DNA of 64,000 nucleotides, from positions 3,410,001-3,474,000 of the forward strand of contig JYIP02000003.1 of assembly GCA_001051155.2 (NCBI GenBank), written 5' to 3'. A program made the translations under genes and the position numbers. Below are positions 21,614 to 32,779 of this stretch, piece after piece. The DNA is from Chrysoporthe austroafricana (Eukaryota > Ascomycota > Sordariomycetes > Diaporthales > Cryphonectriaceae). Position 1 is the stretch's first letter, and each line of letters begins with the position of its first letter. The notes under the pieces were generated by a model. That model saw nothing but the letters and a program-made list of their open reading frames with translations, was not told the origin of the DNA and did no database searches.

Positions 21614-22673
21614 CTACCAGAGACCGGCATGTGGGTCCCAACGTTTCGACCCCGACGATGGCGGCGGCTGTATGGCGCTGATATTGATGCCCTGCGCCAG
21701 AAGAGCATCACCCAGCCTGGCGGACAGGTCCAAGAGTTGCGTGCTGTTGACGACGTTTGCTGGGGGCGAGTAGCCGGGCGGGAAGCGCTCGTGCTCTGAG
21801 ATAGGCGCCGTCAGCCAGGTTTTGTACCCGTGATGAGGAGGCGAAGCAAGTCCCGACTCACCAAACCAGTATACGACCGGTGCGGTCTCGACGACCCCGG
21901 TTGTCACGTTTCCAAAGACCAGGATGAAGGCGATGCTTTCGCCTGTGGAGAATCCTTGGGCTAGTTCGGACAAGCCGAACTCAGGGTTCGTCGCGTTCGA
22001 GTTGCGGATGGCCCGGGCGCGCGCCGCCGCAGAGCTGTTGATGGTGATCATGTCCTCGGTCCACTCCTCGAGCGTCCTTTGGAACACGGTCCAGTTGAAG
22101 ATATCTTGGTTGCCGAAATAGACATCCTCACGACTATATAGCAAGAGTCAGCGCCGACATCGACGAGCCTTGGCATTGCATTTGGAGACGAAGGGAACTC
22201 GCCTGAGGCTCGCGTCATGCTCTACGATGTTGTGGGTACCCAAAGTGTGCAGGTTGAAGGAAGTATTGGGCCAGCCGGCCGGATTTGTGGTCACCGCTAT
22301 GTCGAAGAGAGGAACGGATATAGTCTCATCCTGATTCGCACCGACCTTCATAGCGTATGAGAGATGTTCTGTCGGCTTGCTATATCAGCAACATTACCTA
22401 CACGGACGGGAATAATAAATGGACCGATCGCCGTACCCTGCGTAATGTTCTTGCCAGAGTGAGGTAGCAGACCGTGGTTAGCTAGGGTGTTGAGTCCCGG
22501 GCAGGGACCTCGAGCTAGAGGGCATGTCAGTCAGAGGCCCGGCTCAGGGCTCCGTAACAACTAAGATCTAGAGGTCAGTTCGTACCATCGCCGGGTCCAG
22601 GAGCCTTCCAGGGTGGAATCTGGGCTGAAACCAGTCCAGAAAGGACGGCGAGACTAAGGAGGAACCGCATCAT
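21614..22673 (-). CDS. Secreted heme-thiolate chloroperoxidase family protein
   Basis: Five exons on the minus strand: 22673-22586, 22514-22437, 22368-22203, 22133-21862, 21795-21614; 261 residues. A signal peptide (MMRFLLSLAVLSGLVSA) precedes the family's Pro-Cys-Pro heme-ligand motif (GPCPGLNTLANHG) and the acid-base motif Glu-His-Asp (VEHDASL), then SREDVYFGN. Several Asn-X-Ser/Thr sites suggest glycosylation. Known role: extracellular peroxidase/peroxygenase of the chloroperoxidase family; the actual substrate is not predictable. Intron 3 appears to start with GC (AG|GCGAGT). Intron 4 (66 nt, 21796-21861) is a multiple of three and stop-free, so a simple ORF reading wrongly includes it; splicing restores WFEHERFPPGY. 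The C-terminus is Ser/Pro-rich. A TATA box sits about 95 bp upstream. Confidence 0.9.
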
Positions 22674-23965
22674 GGAGAATTCTTGAGTTGTCACCTCGAG
22701 GGATGAAGTGTACCCGGATTATGGACCAGATACACCATTCGCAACGATGAATCAACAGCTGCCATTTTATACATGGGCCAGTGGCCCCCTCGAGGGAGAG
22801 GGGAACTCGCCTAGGTAGGCGCCTCTGCACCTGGGTGTCATCCACGGAACAACTCCTCGGCTGGCCGGGCACTAGAACAGAGTCGCTCTACCATTACGTC
22901 TCACTGCATGAGGCATACTGCAGGCTCCCTTTACGGAGCCCCTGCCGAGACCACAGGGACGAAATATGACAAGATCTTTTGCATCTTATAGAGCGACTCT
23001 GATGACGGGGGTAGGAGCGGGCTCCAATCGCCGTTGAGGGAAAACAATCCCGGATGCTATGGGAGGCATGTGATTCGGAGAGGGGGGAAAGCTAAAGTCA
23101 ATGATTACATGCACACGAAGACGTTTTCTGTTGAGGACAAGCCTCAGATGCATATCTCAGCGAGACTTAGCAACATGAACCCTGCTTGTTCCATGGCCTG
23201 GTTGAGCCTCGAGATAGACTTCAAGGTTCCAAGGTTCTTCTCGAGAGTCAATCTCAAGGCCGAGAATCACCACCGCAGAAGGTTCAGCACAATTTTCCAC
23301 CATTCCCTCGCAGGGATTAAGAGGGTGATTACCATGACCGCAGATCCGAGAACATCCAATGCAAATCACTGCATAAGAAAACAATGGGAACAGTGGTGGG
23401 CGGTCGTAGAGAACCCATGATCTCTATGATGTTCTAGGATACTACGCCACTCCACACCGGTCTCAGGGTCAGGAACAGCTATATATCACTAGCTCAAGCA
23501 CGCGAGAGCAGGATGTTAAAAGTAATTATATCCGGCATCCCATTCGTCTGGCTCTGTTGACCACCTCGGCTTCCCTAGGCATAAAAGTACGCGCGACTTC
23601 AAGGATGATGGCTCAATCAGGTAAGAACGAAATTAGGTCCAGCAGATGATCACGATGAAATCGCCGGAGGGCAATGAGATCAGCTGCGTCGGACCGTAAT
23701 GTGTTAAATTGAAGATGATCTAAGATTATAATTACGTATAGAACAGACACTGGATATTCTCTTTTACACACATATCCACACATAATTGTGAGCGATCTGG
23801 ATAGCCGCGATGTGATCGGCTTCACTTCTCGGAATGGATTCTGCGCAGGACTGTGTCTCCTGTCCCGGGGTTACCGCTCATAGATGCATCTAGCATCTGC
23901 AGCTAAGCATAGAGTATTAGTTTGTGGCGAGGGGCAGCTCCTCTCGCAACCTAACCCACTTTCGA
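22674..23965. other. Gene-poor, more AT-rich stretch between chloroperoxidase and HET genes
   Basis: After the chloroperoxidase promoter there is no convincing gene. One plus-strand open frame at 23034-23420 has no recognisable domain and mixed composition. Runs such as 23690-23790 are AT-rich compared with the flanks, which could reflect old mutated repeat DNA, but no repeat boundary is visible. Confidence 0.4.
22764..22771 (-). promoter_or_regulatory. TATA box of the chloroperoxidase gene
   Basis: TATAAAAT on the minus strand, 91-98 bp before the ATG at 22673, at a plausible distance for a TATA-driven fungal gene with a short leader. Confidence 0.5.
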
Positions 23966-25968
23966 TCAGACCAGCACAACATCTACCATACTCAATTCGC
24001 CTGTGCTCATCATCCTCACTACTTCCCCGTCCATGAGCCCATGTGCATAGGTCTCCCCAAGGAACATGTATTTCTTCCGGTCTGGATCCACCGGCCTCAA
24101 CACGTACAAGACCCGGCCGGTAACCAGTGCCCATAACTCATCGCCCACCACAGCTGTGTTCGGTATGACAGCAAGGTACAATTTCCGGGTGAACCCCAGG
24201 TCCCTGGGAGTGAACGCCTTGTTCCTGGAGTTGTTCATGTTTGTCTGGTACGTATACTCCGTCATTGTCAGCTCGGCCCTTGGCCTCTTGAGGAAGGCAG
24301 GATCCAGCTTTGCGCCGCGTTCGGATGGCATCCGAGGTTGCTGTAGAGGAGGTCGAGCACGTTTGTGCGGTTGATTGCGTCCACGAAGGGCTCATCGGTG
24401 AGTGCGTAGCGGTGCTTTGAATCCTGAGCCCATTGCCGGCCTTTGGCTATGGCAATGGCCCTAAGCTCATCGCCGTTGGGACCCGAGTCTTTGACTATGT
24501 CTTTGATCTCATCGATGTAAACGCCACGGAGGTGAAGCGCGTCGCCTTCGATTAGTGGCCTTGTCGAGAGCTCCGTGGTAATGGAGAATGCATTGTACGC
24601 TGGAGTCGTGGGACCATCGAAGTCCGGCAGATTGCTTGTGTCGAAGAACTTGGGACTAGGAGGTCTATCTGGCTTGTATTTGGGGATGTGAAGTAATTTG
24701 GGAATCGGCTCTATGGTCAGATTGTGAGCAAGATTGGGAACCCACGATGGCACCTTGTACCTGATGGTCGTTCCGTCCGGCTGAGAAATGCTGACGGTAT
24801 GGCCCTCTGGTTGGTACATGGTAAGTCCCAAGAAATCTAGGCTCGGGCTCGGAATCTGTTCTAGATAGTACCTCGCGACGTCCATGTATACCTCGACAAT
24901 GTTCTTCTTGTAATCCGGCTTCAAGATCATCCTTATGTCCTCCGGCGCTAGACATAGTGGCGCATACAGCTTGTCCCGTGGATCAGAACACTGCGTATGG
25001 CGGAACATCTGCAGAGTCTGCTCAAAGCTTCTCAAAGCATTATGAATGCGTAGACTACGAGTCTCTTCCAGTTTAGATAGTTGCTCAAAGGACCCAGCAA
25101 GGTGTCGAGCATGTTCCGGGATTCCGGGTGTACTCAACACACTAAGCGCCACCAACTTGGCGCCAACCATCTCGGACCACCCACACTCCTGACCACCGCA
25201 CAGGAATCTGACCTTGGTCGCGTGAGGGAAGATCGCAATGCCGCGGATAATTGTCAGCGTGGAACTTTCTGGGATCGTGGCCTCTTGGAAGATCCAGCTC
25301 CGCCCCCACCACGGTTTCTGCCACAGCGCGACGATCCCAAGCCAGCCCCGGTACGTGTTCGAACCGGGGACGTCGAATATGCTCTTGTCCTTGGTTGGTG
25401 CTAATTTGAGCATGAAGTCGGCCCTGTCATCACCCTCGCTGCGGAGGGGCTTCCGCCACCACCATGGCCGGTATGGTCTAGCGTCTTTGAGGGTCTGGCG
25501 GTAGCGCTTCTCGAAACGCTTCATAAGGCTGAATGCGAGTTCGTTGTTAATGTCGTTCTCCGGCCGCCCAAGCCATACGAGAACCTTGGAGGCTTGGGTG
25601 TAGATCGAGGTCATGAGACCGACCTGGACGGCGCATTCGTTGAGAGCCTTGGGATCGATGGGGTCTTGATTGATGCAGATGGCGTCGACCCAGAGGTATC
25701 CTCTATTTCCAACATGTCGTTTCCAGACGGATGTGATCTGGTCGAGGGCCTCATGCAGGTTTTCACGGATAGGGAAATGCGTGCCGTCCAGGAGCACTGC
25801 GTGTGTGTCTCCTGGCGGGCCCCAAGTGTAGGAAAGTGCTGCGTATGTCGGCTGGGAGCGAAGGGAGACATGCACGATCTCGAAAGACACTAGGTCGCTT
25901 TTCTCGCCGTGGGAGAGACGGAGGAGCCGGATTTCATCAAGTTGCAGCGGCTTGTACAAGAAGGCCAT
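23966..25968 (-). CDS. HET-domain (heterokaryon incompatibility-type) protein, reading frame broken near its C-terminus
   Basis: The frame from 25968 (MAFLYKPLQLDEIRLLRL) carries a full HET domain: YAALSYTWG near residue 45, LWVDAICINQ near 105, and the block ending in GRSWIFQEA near 230. It continues to about 24340 and would stop at 24268. A different frame (24331-23966) holds a typical HET-protein C-terminus: RKLYLAVIPNTAVVGDELW, a hydrophobic strand, then GETYAHGLMDGE. The two frames are joined either by a 1-nt indel around 24330-24384 or by a possible 44-nt intron, 24384-24341 (donor GTGGAC, acceptor CTCTACAG). The donor is weak, so a frameshift (pseudogene or error) is as likely. Family knowledge: HET proteins trigger cell death on non-self recognition; most have no known partner. 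Confidence 0.8.
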
Positions 25969-27420
25969 GACAGATGCATATATGAGGCCTGCAGGGAGGG
26001 AAGTGAGTTGTGATATCGGGGAAGAGGGTCTCGGATGGTGAATTAGGGCATCGACATTTCTAGTCCGCTGGGACTGGGCCATGTCTTCCCAGCTGAACAC
26101 CCATCACATGACGAAGGCGTTGCCAAGACGCCACAACTGGCAGCACGAACCAGGCACTGGCCGAGAGACTGGCTTAGGTTCCCTCTCTGTCTTTCACGTG
26201 AGATGGAGCCATTGATGAGGGCGTAGAAAGGCGATAAGCTGAAGGTCTCCTCCCCCCAGAAAGACTCTAAGGAGAACGGTATAGTGTCTTGCCGTTGCAA
26301 TGTCACCTTCTCGGCCCCAGAACGACCTCTCCAAAGGACGGTCTCCGCTGGAAAGCAAAAGCATTTCACTCCTCCGACTGCTATGACCACAAGAGCCGCT
26401 TTTCAAAAGTTTGTCCCTAGTTCTGGCTTCAGAAATGGAATCTCAGCGCCTCAATGGAGACACAGACATAAGAGGGCGTTGAAACCATAAGTACCCGACA
26501 GCTTCCAACCTGCCAATGAAGTTACGGCACTGGAGGAGAGAAAAAAGAGCCAGCGACGTAGGACAGTAGCATTTCCTCAAAGCCGTCTCGCCGACGATGT
26601 CTGACGGCCCACCTTGGCCGTCACGTCCCCTCTTGGTCAGGGGCGAATTGGTGAAATGTGTACAACGTCAAGCTGTTGGCCAGGTTCCAGATTGCTTTCC
26701 TACCGCTACACGAAGTCGCCGGGGGGGCCTTTGAGGAGCCCAGAGTCGCCAACGAGCCAGTATGCGCGGCGGGATCACAGCAGACAAGACGGCATATGTG
26801 TATATATAAATAGGCAAGCACATCTATATGATATGAGTGGGCTGATAGCTGATGCCTCCGAGGTGTACCTACCTCAAAGCTCGTCTACCCAGTAAAGGTG
26901 GAAGGACCACTTGCAGGGAGGCCCCCCGTCGATCGCTTGAAACCCCCCAGTAAATCCCCACCTGCAGTCAATCAAATGGCAGGTGGGCGGTACGTACCGC
27001 CATGTCGGATTGCTTGTTTCTACAGGGATGCTCCTTTGGCTAACACGCAACTGCACTTCAGCACAGCCGTAGCTCCTGCGAAAGGCCACCTTCAATTATT
27101 CCAGCCGTCGACCTCTCCATCCCTTGATTTCCCAACGAAGCTCTGTCTTCGTCCGCGACCATCTTCCTCCTGCCTCTGGAGGACGTGCCTTGCGCCCATC
27201 TCTCTTCTCCCTGATGTGATCAATGTCCTGAGTAGAAGCTGGGTTCTTTTTCGATAGACCCCTAGGACACCTCACCTTGAACCTCGACCTCGACCGTCGA
27301 CATTGCGCGTCGCCCCTCGCCACGTTCGCTCACCCCCATCCGTCTTCCTACAGTTCTTTCGTTCGACCGTTACTCGGAGGCCCAGCCGTCTAAGCGACCT
27401 TACCACGCTGGAAGTCGACA
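25969..27420. other. Divergent intergenic region HET / PMT2
   Basis: 1.45 kb. Short frames on both strands match nothing. The last ~350 bp before PMT2 (about 27080-27420) are pyrimidine-rich (CTTC, CTCC runs) and likely form the PMT2 promoter and leader. Confidence 0.4.
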
Positions 27421-29934
27421 ATGGCTGCCGCTGAGAAGGCCGCAGTCGCTTCTGGCGCTGATGCCGGCGATGGCCTGAGGCGGCGCAATGTACCTGGGCA
27501 GGCCGGTGCCGCCCAGGCTCAGCCCGAGGTCGACGACAAGAAGAAGCAGGCAAAACAGGTCCGATTCCTATGCCCTTACGATGCTACCACATGAAGCCTT
27601 GTGCTAACACCAATGATTCCCAACAGCCATCCTTCCTCCAGACCCTCGAGGAGTGGGAGTTCATCATCGCGCCCCTCATCTTTACCGCCCTTGCCTTCTT
27701 CACTCGACTCTACAAGATTGGTCTCTCCGATATCGTGACATGGGACGAGGCCCAGTATGTCCCCTTGAACAGTCGAGACGAGACGATGCTGTTTGCTGAC
27801 ACTAGACCTGCAACACAGCTTCGGAAAGTTCGGATCTCATTACTTGAAGCATGAATACTACTTCGATGTCCATGTGAGCAACCCCGTGGAAGACCTGATT
27901 TCCGAGTTTCTCTTGCTGACTATAGAGAAGCCACCCCTGGGGAAATTGCTTGTCGGCCTCTCTGGATACCTCGCTGGGTATAACGGCTCTTTTGAGTTCA
28001 AGTCGGGAGAGCACTACCCTGCAGATGTTAACTACACCTTCATGCGTCAGTTTAACGCTCTATTTGGTGCAGTCTGCGTGCCTATGGCATATTGGACCGC
28101 CAAGGAACTCAACCTGAGGCGCCCTGCGGTCTGGTTTGTCACGCTGATGGTGCTCTGCGAGAACTCGTACACCACCATCAGCCGGTTCATCCTTCTCGAC
28201 TCTATGCTTCTCTGCGGTACCGTCGCCACGACCCTCTGCTGGGCGAAATTCCACAGGCTTCAGGACAGGAGCTTTGAGCCCGAATGGTTCTTTTGGCTGT
28301 TCATGACTGGGTTCAGTATCGGCTGTGTTACTAGCGTTAAACTAGTCGGGCTCTTCGTCACCGCGCTTGTTGGTCTTTACACGGTCGAGGACCTATGGAA
28401 CAAATTTGGCAACCTGAAGATCACCCCCGTGCGTACTTATGCCCTGACCCGTGTTTATCTGTTCCTAACATGCGTTTAGGTTGAGCTCGGAGCCCATGTG
28501 TTTGCGAGGGTCGTCGGCCTGATCATCCTTCCCTTCTTGATCTACATGCTCAGCTTCGCGATTCATTTCGCCGTCTTGACCGATACTGGCCCTGGAGATG
28601 CGCAGATGAGTTCTCTTTTCCAAGCTAATCTGCGAGGAACCGAAGTCGGCCAGAACAGCCCTCTAGAGGTCGCTTACGGTTCTCGGGCCACGATCAAGAA
28701 CATGGGATACGGAGGGTGAGAGAACTACACACGCGAAACACAGTCCTGGGTGCTAACTTGAAGCAGTGGTCTCCTGCATTCCCACATACAGACGTACCCC
28801 GAAGGATCCAACCAACAACAAGTCACCTGCTACCACCACAAAGATGCCAACAACGACTGGTTCTTCTACCCTAATCGCCGTGACGTTGATTACGATGAGA
28901 ATGCTGAGCCGCGCTTCTTCGGCAATGGCGATACTATTCGTTTAATCCACGCACAGACTGGTCGCAATTTGCACTCCCACGACATTTCTGCGCCTGTCAC
29001 CAAGGCCGACAAGGAGGTCTCCTCCTACGGCAATCTGACCGTGGGTGATGACAAGGACCACTGGACGGTCGAGGTTGTCCGAGACGTTGCATCCAACGAT
29101 CGAAGCAGAATTCGAACCCTGACTACCGCTTTCCGTCTGAAACACGAGGTTCTCGGATGCTATCTGCGAGCTGGTAATGTCAACTTGCCTCAGTGGGGTT
29201 TCCGGCAGATCGAAGTCACCTGCACGAAGGACAACAACCCTCGCGACACCTATACGCACTGGAACGTGGAGGCCCACTGGAACGACAAGTTGCCTCCTGC
29301 CGAGCCCGGCCAGTACAAGTCGCCATTTATTCATGACTTTATCCACCTCAACGTTGCCATGATGACGTCCAACAATGCCCTAGTGCCAGATCCAGACAAG
29401 CAGGACGACCTGGCCTCTCAATGGTGGCAGTGGCCAATCTTGAATGTTGGGCTACGTATGTGCGGTTGGGATGACAATATCGTCAAGTACTTCCTTCTTG
29501 GCAACCCCTTCGTCTACTGGGGGTCGACGATCTCTCTTGGAGTCCTTGGCCTAGCAGTCGCCTGGTACGTTGTCCGGTGGCAGCGCGGATTCAGGGAACT
29601 CAGCCAGTCCGAGATCGATCATATTCACTACGCTGGTCTCTATCCGGTCATTGGATGGTTCCTGCATTATCTGCCATTCGTGGTCATGGCCCGTGTCACC
29701 TACGTTCATCACTACTATCCGGCCCTCTACTTCGCTATCTTGACAACTGGTTTCCTGGCGGATTGGTGCCTTCGCAACAGGGCCCGAATCATCCAACATA
29801 TCACGTACGGTGCGCTGTACGGGATCACGATCGGACTGTACATCTACTTCATGCCCATCTGCTGGGGCATGACCGGTCCGAACATGCAGTACAACTACAT
29901 GAAGTGGCTCGACACTTGGAGGATGACCGACTAG
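27421..29934 (+). CDS. PMT2: Protein O-mannosyltransferase, PMT2 subfamily
   Basis: Exons: 27421-27558, 27627-27754, 27819-27873, 27931-28428, 28480-28715, 28767-29934; 740 residues, the normal length for PMT2. The Asp-Glu catalytic pair appears in TWDEAHFGKFGSHYLKHEY, formed across an intron, followed by the conserved DVHPPLGKLL, also formed across an intron. Multiple membrane helices flank an ER-lumenal MIR domain (about 335-520: GGGLLHSH, FRLKHEVLGCYLRAGN). Known role: transfers mannose from dolichyl-phosphate mannose to Ser/Thr of secretory proteins in the ER, usually as a PMT1-PMT2 heterodimer; PMT2-type enzymes are often essential in filamentous fungi. The third intron's acceptor is taken as AAG at 27928-27930 because it alone gives the unbroken motif; an upstream in-frame acceptor would add one Lys. 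Confidence 0.96.
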
Positions 29935-30482
29935 TGTGTAAAAGAAGGAAGGAAAGACGCACTCATTTTGTTACTTCTCTGATCGCGTAGGGTTCGAAGG
30001 TCACTGCTAGAATCAGGAGTTCCATCTTGGGCAATCGCATCTCGAGACTCTCTATTGGAATCTGGGCGCGGCCGAATCGATGACATTGCTGCATATGGAT
30101 GGTCAGGACAGGGACGGAGTTTCCGGATGTGTGTATGGACTCTGAAAACTGGCAAGCGTGGGGAATAGGAGGCATTTCGGTTGCTCAATTTTTATAATGT
30201 AATGCCTCCTTCATACCCTCTGTGCTCAATGACTTGCCCCGTTTCCTTACGCCATGTGCTATATATGCCCGCCTTTGCCCTGCCGATTATGCATTACAGT
30301 GCTGTACAGTGATCCATGAAATACAGATTTTGGATGAAAAGAGATGTATCCTGGCCGTAGGGGTATCAACCTGATGAGGCCTTTCATGACGACGTTCGTG
30401 CTCTGGCCAACTCTTGTGACACGTGATCCAAACACATCGCTTCTGCGCTCGCATGCCCATTCTCATCGCCAGGCCCCGATGT
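29935..30482. other. Convergent intergenic region PMT2 / Rab
   Basis: This is 3' flank of both genes. No gene or RNA is supported; a CACGTG at about 30419 is probably incidental. Confidence 0.4.
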
Positions 30483-31280
30483 TCAACAGCACATACCTCC
30501 ACTCGCGCCCTTACCCTGGTCCAGCCGGACATTCGTCCCGCCTCCGCCTCCCCACCCAGCCGCGGACCCCTTCACGCCGGACCGCCTGTCGTTCAGGTCG
30601 TACTTGCCCGCCATGATGTTCTGGTATATCCTCTCGGCCACCGCCAGGAACGCCTCCTCGACGCCCTCGCCGCTCTTGGCGCTCGTCTCGACGTACTGCA
30701 GCACGCCGTTCCGCCGGGCCCACTCGCGCGCCTCGGCCTCGTCCACCTCCCGCGCCTCGGCGGCGAGGTCGGCCTTGTTGCCCACGAGGATAACGACGAT
30801 GTCGGGCTCGGCGATCTGGCGCAGGTCGTTGAGCCAGTCGGTCACGTGCTCGAAGGTGGCCTTGCGCGAGATGTCGAAGACGAGCAGGGCGCCGGAGGCC
30901 CCGCGGAAGTAGGAGCGGGTGACGGACTTGTACGTCTCCTGGCCCGCGGTGTCCCAGAGGGACAGCTTCATGTGCTTCTGGGGCGGCGGGGGCTCCTGCT
31001 TCAGCGGCGGCGGGGGCAGGCCCTCCGGCTTGGGCGGCTGCGAGGGGCCGTCGTCGGCCGACGACGGGTCGGAGGCGGCGGAGGGCGGGGAGGACGCGGG
31101 CGGCTTGGCGTGTGGTGCGCCGACGGGGACTATCCGCGAGCCGAACTCGACGCCGATCGTGACATCGTGGTGCTGGACGAACCGCCCCTCGCAGAGCCGG
31201 ATCGTCAAGCTGGACTTGCCGCAGCCCGAGTCGCCTATGCAGACTAGCTTGGCGATGTAGTCCCACGGCGGTGAGGACAT
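30483..31280 (-). CDS. Rab4-like small GTPase with a proline-rich interswitch insertion
   Basis: A single exon encodes 265 residues. All G motifs are present: P-loop GDSGCGKSS (about 16-24), switch I Thr in HHDVTIGVEFG, WDTAGQE, NKAD and ETSAK. The C-terminus GGMCC is a dual-cysteine geranylgeranylation signal. Between the two interswitch strands (after SRIVPVG, before MKLSLWDTAGQE) lies an insertion of about 50 residues made almost only of Pro, Ser, Ala, Asp and Lys. A canonical Rab has a tight turn there. The sequence is closest in feel to the Rab2/4/14 group (WDYIAKLVCIGDSG), suggesting endosomal recycling or Golgi trafficking; the exact subfamily is an inference. The gene is convergent with PMT2. 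Confidence 0.88.
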   Translation of the reverse strand: MSSPPWDYIAKLVCIGDSGCGKSSLTIRLCEGRFVQHHDVTIGVEFGSRIVPVGAPHAKPPASSPPSAASDPSSADDGPSQPPKPEGLPPPPLKQEPPPPQKHMKLSLWDTAGQETYKSVTRSYFRGASGALLVFDISRKATFEHVTDWLNDLRQIAEPDIVVILVGNKADLAAEAREVDEAEAREWARRNGVLQYVETSAKSGEGVEEAFLAVAERIYQNIMAGKYDLNDRRSGVKGSAAGWGGGGGTNVRLDQGKGASGGMCC

Positions 31281-32779
31281 GGGGGCGGCGCGGTCGGTTT
31301 CTTGGGGTGGATGGGTGGGTGGGTGGTGGTGTGACCCTGAGGAATGGTGCGCAGGCTGTTCGAAACCCGGCAGGAAATTATGACCTCGTCGCGGGACTCT
31401 GGTATGGACGAGCCGAGCTGTCGCTGGGGCGAGGAGACCGGGTCAGGCGAGGTAGAGGTCTGTCGGGGTCGGGGAGCTGAAGACGAGCCGAGGAATCGGA
31501 ACGGCAGGTCTCGTGAGCAGACAAAGAAGCGCCAGCTGTTTGACAGGTCTCGCACGGGGGCACAGAGCGAGGACCGGAGGAGGCGACGGTATCACACAGG
31601 CTCGGCAGCGTCGAGCGACAGAGACACGAACGAGGAGAGGAGATGGGACAGGAAGGCAAGAGGTCCAAGCACGAGATGGTTCTCGGCATCCCGTGGAGCA
31701 AGAGAGCTGACGTCGATCTGAGAACTGATGATCACAACAGGGCAGCGGAGTTAGGCGGGGGGGGGGAATAGAGTGGTAGGGCGATAACGTCAGGCGGACG
31801 AGACAAGACAGGGGGGGTGCTGTCCCTGATAACGGGTCTGGCGGGGGGGCGATAACAGGGCGATGACAGGGTACGGTAGCACTGGCGCCACGGTGCTATG
31901 GGGTATTACTGGGTATGTATGTACTATGCTATACCTAGTCACTGCTAGTAGTACACAGGGGCCGGGGAGTTGCTTGGTCCCGGCTGGCCCGTAGGTACGG
32001 AAGTACCCTGGTACTTGTCACCGGTCCTACTACCCAGTATGGCACTACTCACACCCAACAAATAGTACGTACTTAGGCTGCCTGGCTGCTTGCATCACAA
32101 GTAGCTGGGGGTGAATGACCGCCTGCCGTGTGAGGGGCGATGAGGACGAGAGACAGGTGAGGGGATCTCTATCTCTATGCGCTGGACCTTGTAGATTACA
32201 GACAACACAGACAACACACACACACACACCTCACAGTGACCAGCGCTATCACGGGCGGTGACAAGCACACACATATACACACATACACACACACACACAC
32301 ACAAGGCTCAAGCGCCCCATGGGCCATGGTTGATCCTGCAACAGTGCTGCAGTCGTCAGCGTCAGTGGCCGCCGACATCAGTCATACCGCCTCGGCTCTT
32401 GCCAGGGACCCTACCTGCCACAGCCTGCTTCTCTTGTGACTCCATACCGCACCCGCAACCCTCCGCGAGGCATCCTCTCCTTTCAGACCGACACCAGGGC
32501 CGCGGCCTGCAGACGGCACTCTCCTTTGTTCCTCGCATGCACGCCTCCGTCCCATCCTCCATCCTGAGCTCCCAGACAGCAGGCACTCGCATCGGCATCT
32601 GCTCCACAGCAGCAGCAGCACACGCATACCCTCTACACGTCATTCCGCCTTGCCTTAGCGAGCACCGCTCGCCGCCTAGCCTACACCGTACTCCTCCGTC
32701 GCAACATCGCGTTCCATCCGACTGATCCGCCACCACCGATCGAGGGCTCGCCCCGGGTCTGGACCAGAGGGCCCCAGAC
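31281..32779. other. Divergent intergenic region Rab / PNS1
   Basis: 1.5 kb with no supported gene. It holds G-rich patches (about 31756-31830), a dense cluster of GGTAC/GTACC/TACTGGGTA words (about 31870-32060) and two CA microsatellites (about 32215-32229 and 32267-32304). Open frames here come from simple sequence. Confidence 0.5.
32267..32304. repeat. (CA)n microsatellite
   Basis: An imperfect CA dinucleotide run of about 38 bp with two TA interruptions, paired with a shorter run at about 32215-32229. Confidence 0.85.

Noticed and set aside
23034..23420. 128-codon plus-strand frame in the gene-poor stretch
   Set aside because: No domain, signal peptide or compositional bias typical of coding sequence.
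22680..24000. Transposon remnant or RIP-mutated repeat
   Set aside because: Slightly AT-rich but no terminal repeats, transposase motifs or second copy in the window; dinucleotide indices could not be computed.
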